From assembly GCA_026989405.1 (NCBI GenBank), contig JALSJL010000028.1, positions 1 to 6,301 of the forward strand: a stretch of DNA of 6,301 nt, read 5' to 3'. The notes beneath the pieces were generated by a model. It was not told the origin of the DNA. It searched no databases and saw nothing but the letters and a program-made list of their open reading frames with translations. The translations under genes were made by a program, and so were the position numbers. This document shows, in pieces, positions 6,239-6,301 of this stretch (position 1 is the stretch's first letter; each line of letters opens with the position of its first letter). This DNA is from Marinosulfonomonas sp. (GTDB lineage Bacteria > Pseudomonadota > Alphaproteobacteria > Rhodobacterales > Rhodobacteraceae).

Positions 6239-6244
6239 CCTCCT
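6239..6244 (-). promoter_or_regulatory. Strong Shine-Dalgarno AGGAGG upstream of fur, wrongly spaced for fur
   Basis: AGGAGG reads leftward here, 23 bases before the fur ATG and seven before a TTG at 6231. It cannot extend fur upstream, because the fur frame has a TGA at 6230-6228. It therefore either serves the leader frame, acts as a ribosome standby site, or is coincidental. Confidence 0.5.
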
Positions 6245-6258
6245 GTTTCTTCGGGTCC

Positions 6259-6287
6259 AGATTAGTGCAATGCCGGGCCATGGTGAA
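6259..6287 (-). promoter_or_regulatory. Candidate fur promoter
   Basis: Reading leftward, TTCACC (6287-6282) and TAATCT (6264-6259) are separated by exactly 17 bases. They match four and three of six positions of the sigma-70 consensus. A transcript starting near 6252 would have a leader of about 35-40 bases containing the AGGAGG. No clear Fur operator palindrome is visible. Confidence 0.3.
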
Positions 6288-6301
6288 GGCCGCCTACATC
6301 A

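Overview
The window is GC-rich and almost fully coding. It looks like an alphaproteobacterial chromosome, most likely Rhodobacterales-like. The grounds are high G+C, a Fur of the cysteine-poor alphaproteobacterial Fur/Mur type, a 424-residue enolase, and an intergenic hairpin (about 982-1020) ending in a GGCGGGGATATTTT block of a kind I associate with Rhodobacteraceae intergenic regions; that last point is from memory and unchecked. I see no tRNA, rRNA, IS element, CRISPR array or phage gene.

Layout. One gene reads rightward: a beta-hydroxyacid dehydrogenase of the 3-hydroxyisobutyrate dehydrogenase family (68-940). It meets a leftward block in a 104-base convergent gap holding a good bidirectional terminator hairpin. 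Leftward from the right edge, in transcription order, come fur (6215-5799), an EamA/DMT-family transporter (5687-4809), enolase eno (4746-3472), an unrecognised polytopic membrane protein A (3475-2447), a broken tandem paralogue B (2450-1467) and a DUF985-type cupin (1470-1045).

The last four genes form a tight unit. Each of the three junctions, eno/A, A/B and B/cupin, is a 4-base start-stop overlap (GTGA, GTGA, ATGA), which suggests one transcript with translational coupling. Enolase is a core glycolytic enzyme. The two membrane proteins are clearly related to each other, but I recognise neither family.

The most notable observation is in paralogue B. Reading from the GTG that overlaps the end of A, the frame matches A but hits an in-frame TGA at 2375-2373, exactly where A has a TGG tryptophan codon. 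Downstream, 274 codons stay open and conserved. The simplest reading is a very recent single-base nonsense mutation, or a sequencing error; readthrough is less likely. Because B and the cupin overlap, the stop could also reduce cupin expression.

A second point is at fur. The only strong Shine-Dalgarno (AGGAGG) lies too far from the fur ATG to serve it, but is ideally placed for an 11-codon TTG-initiated leader frame that overlaps the fur start. This recalls the uof-fur arrangement of E. coli, but here it is only a hypothesis.
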